From assembly GCA_003454335.1 (NCBI GenBank), contig DMKK01000101.1:8724-22937 (forward strand): a DNA stretch of 14,214 bases, given 5' to 3'. Origin of the DNA: Gammaproteobacteria bacterium (lineage in GTDB: Bacteria; Pseudomonadota; Gammaproteobacteria; UBA9214). Positions 14,081 through 14,214 of this stretch are shown in pieces (the stretch's first letter is position 1; the number at the start of each line of letters is the position of its first letter). Position numbers and translations under genes: made by a program. Under the pieces are notes generated by a model that did no database searches, had not been told where the DNA came from, and saw only the letters and a list, made by a program, of their open reading frames with translations.

Positions 14081-14214
14081 ATGGAAACGCTAAGGCTTCG
14101 CAAGATTTGCATTGACACCTACCGGGAGAATGTCGCCTACCTGCATCGTGACTGCCCGGTCTATCGCAGTGAAGGCTTTCAGGCACTGAACAAGATCGAA
14201 ATACACAAGGCTGA
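14081..14214 (+). CDS. Thymidine/AMP phosphorylase family protein, N-terminal fragment cut by the window edge
   Basis: The first 44 codons of an open frame running off the right end. The sequence LRKICIDTYRENVAYLHRDC followed by SEGFQALNKIEI matches the N-terminal domain of the long pyrimidine-nucleoside phosphorylases (putative thymidine phosphorylase type 2 / AMP phosphorylase), whose members typically read RLGIDTYREPVVYMRRDC then RSEGFEA. These enzymes cleave nucleosides or nucleotides with phosphate, releasing the base and a phosphorylated (deoxy)ribose. The usual C-x-C in this region reads CPVY here, so the second cysteine is tyrosine. Substrate choice cannot be judged without the rest. 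The start is ATG 14081; no ribosome-binding site is visible, and a palindrome lies just upstream. Whether the gene is intact beyond the edge is unknown. Confidence 0.75.
   Translation, partial: METLRLRKICIDTYRENVAYLHRDCPVYRSEGFQALNKIEIHKA

Overview
The window looks like chromosomal DNA of a GC-rich gammaproteobacterium, most likely an autotroph (for example a sulfur oxidiser). The main evidence is a complete inorganic-carbon uptake locus of the DAB type, which is typical of chemolithoautotrophs. No taxonomic marker is present, so the lineage is an inference.

Layout. Positions 1-36 hold an intergenic palindromic repeat of the REP-like kind. A minus-strand gene (41-1183) encodes a cyclopropane-fatty-acid-synthase-like methyltransferase. 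After a divergent intergenic region comes a tight plus-strand operon of five genes (1508-10893): a NuoM-like antiporter subunit; a long DabA (DUF2309, beta-carbonic-anhydrase-like zinc site); a NuoL-like DabB candidate; a divergent NuoM/N-like subunit; and a second canonical NuoM-like subunit. Junctions are 4 nt apart, 8 nt overlapping, 1 nt apart and 1 nt overlapping, so the five are probably made together. No other Complex I genes are present. The simplest reading is one membrane complex in which proton (or sodium) flow through several Mrp/Nuo-type subunits drives CO2 hydration by DabA, trapping bicarbonate in the cytoplasm.

A possible bidirectional terminator separates the operon from a convergent periplasmic Cu-Zn superoxide dismutase gene (10979-11584, minus strand), which has a promoter-like hexamer and a hairpin in its leader.

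From about 11.6 to 14.1 kb the sequence is less GC-rich, loosely packed and accessory in character. It holds two small minus-strand genes with similar ribosome-binding regions, a 633-nt stretch with no clear gene, a possible 30-residue leader ORF followed by a 191-residue coiled-coil protein of unknown function, and, at the right edge, the first 44 codons of a thymidine/AMP phosphorylase-family gene.

The most interesting material is in the DAB operon: four antiporter-like partners for one DabA, one of which (DabB) lacks the segment that normally carries the TM12 lysine, and another of which has altered channel residues.
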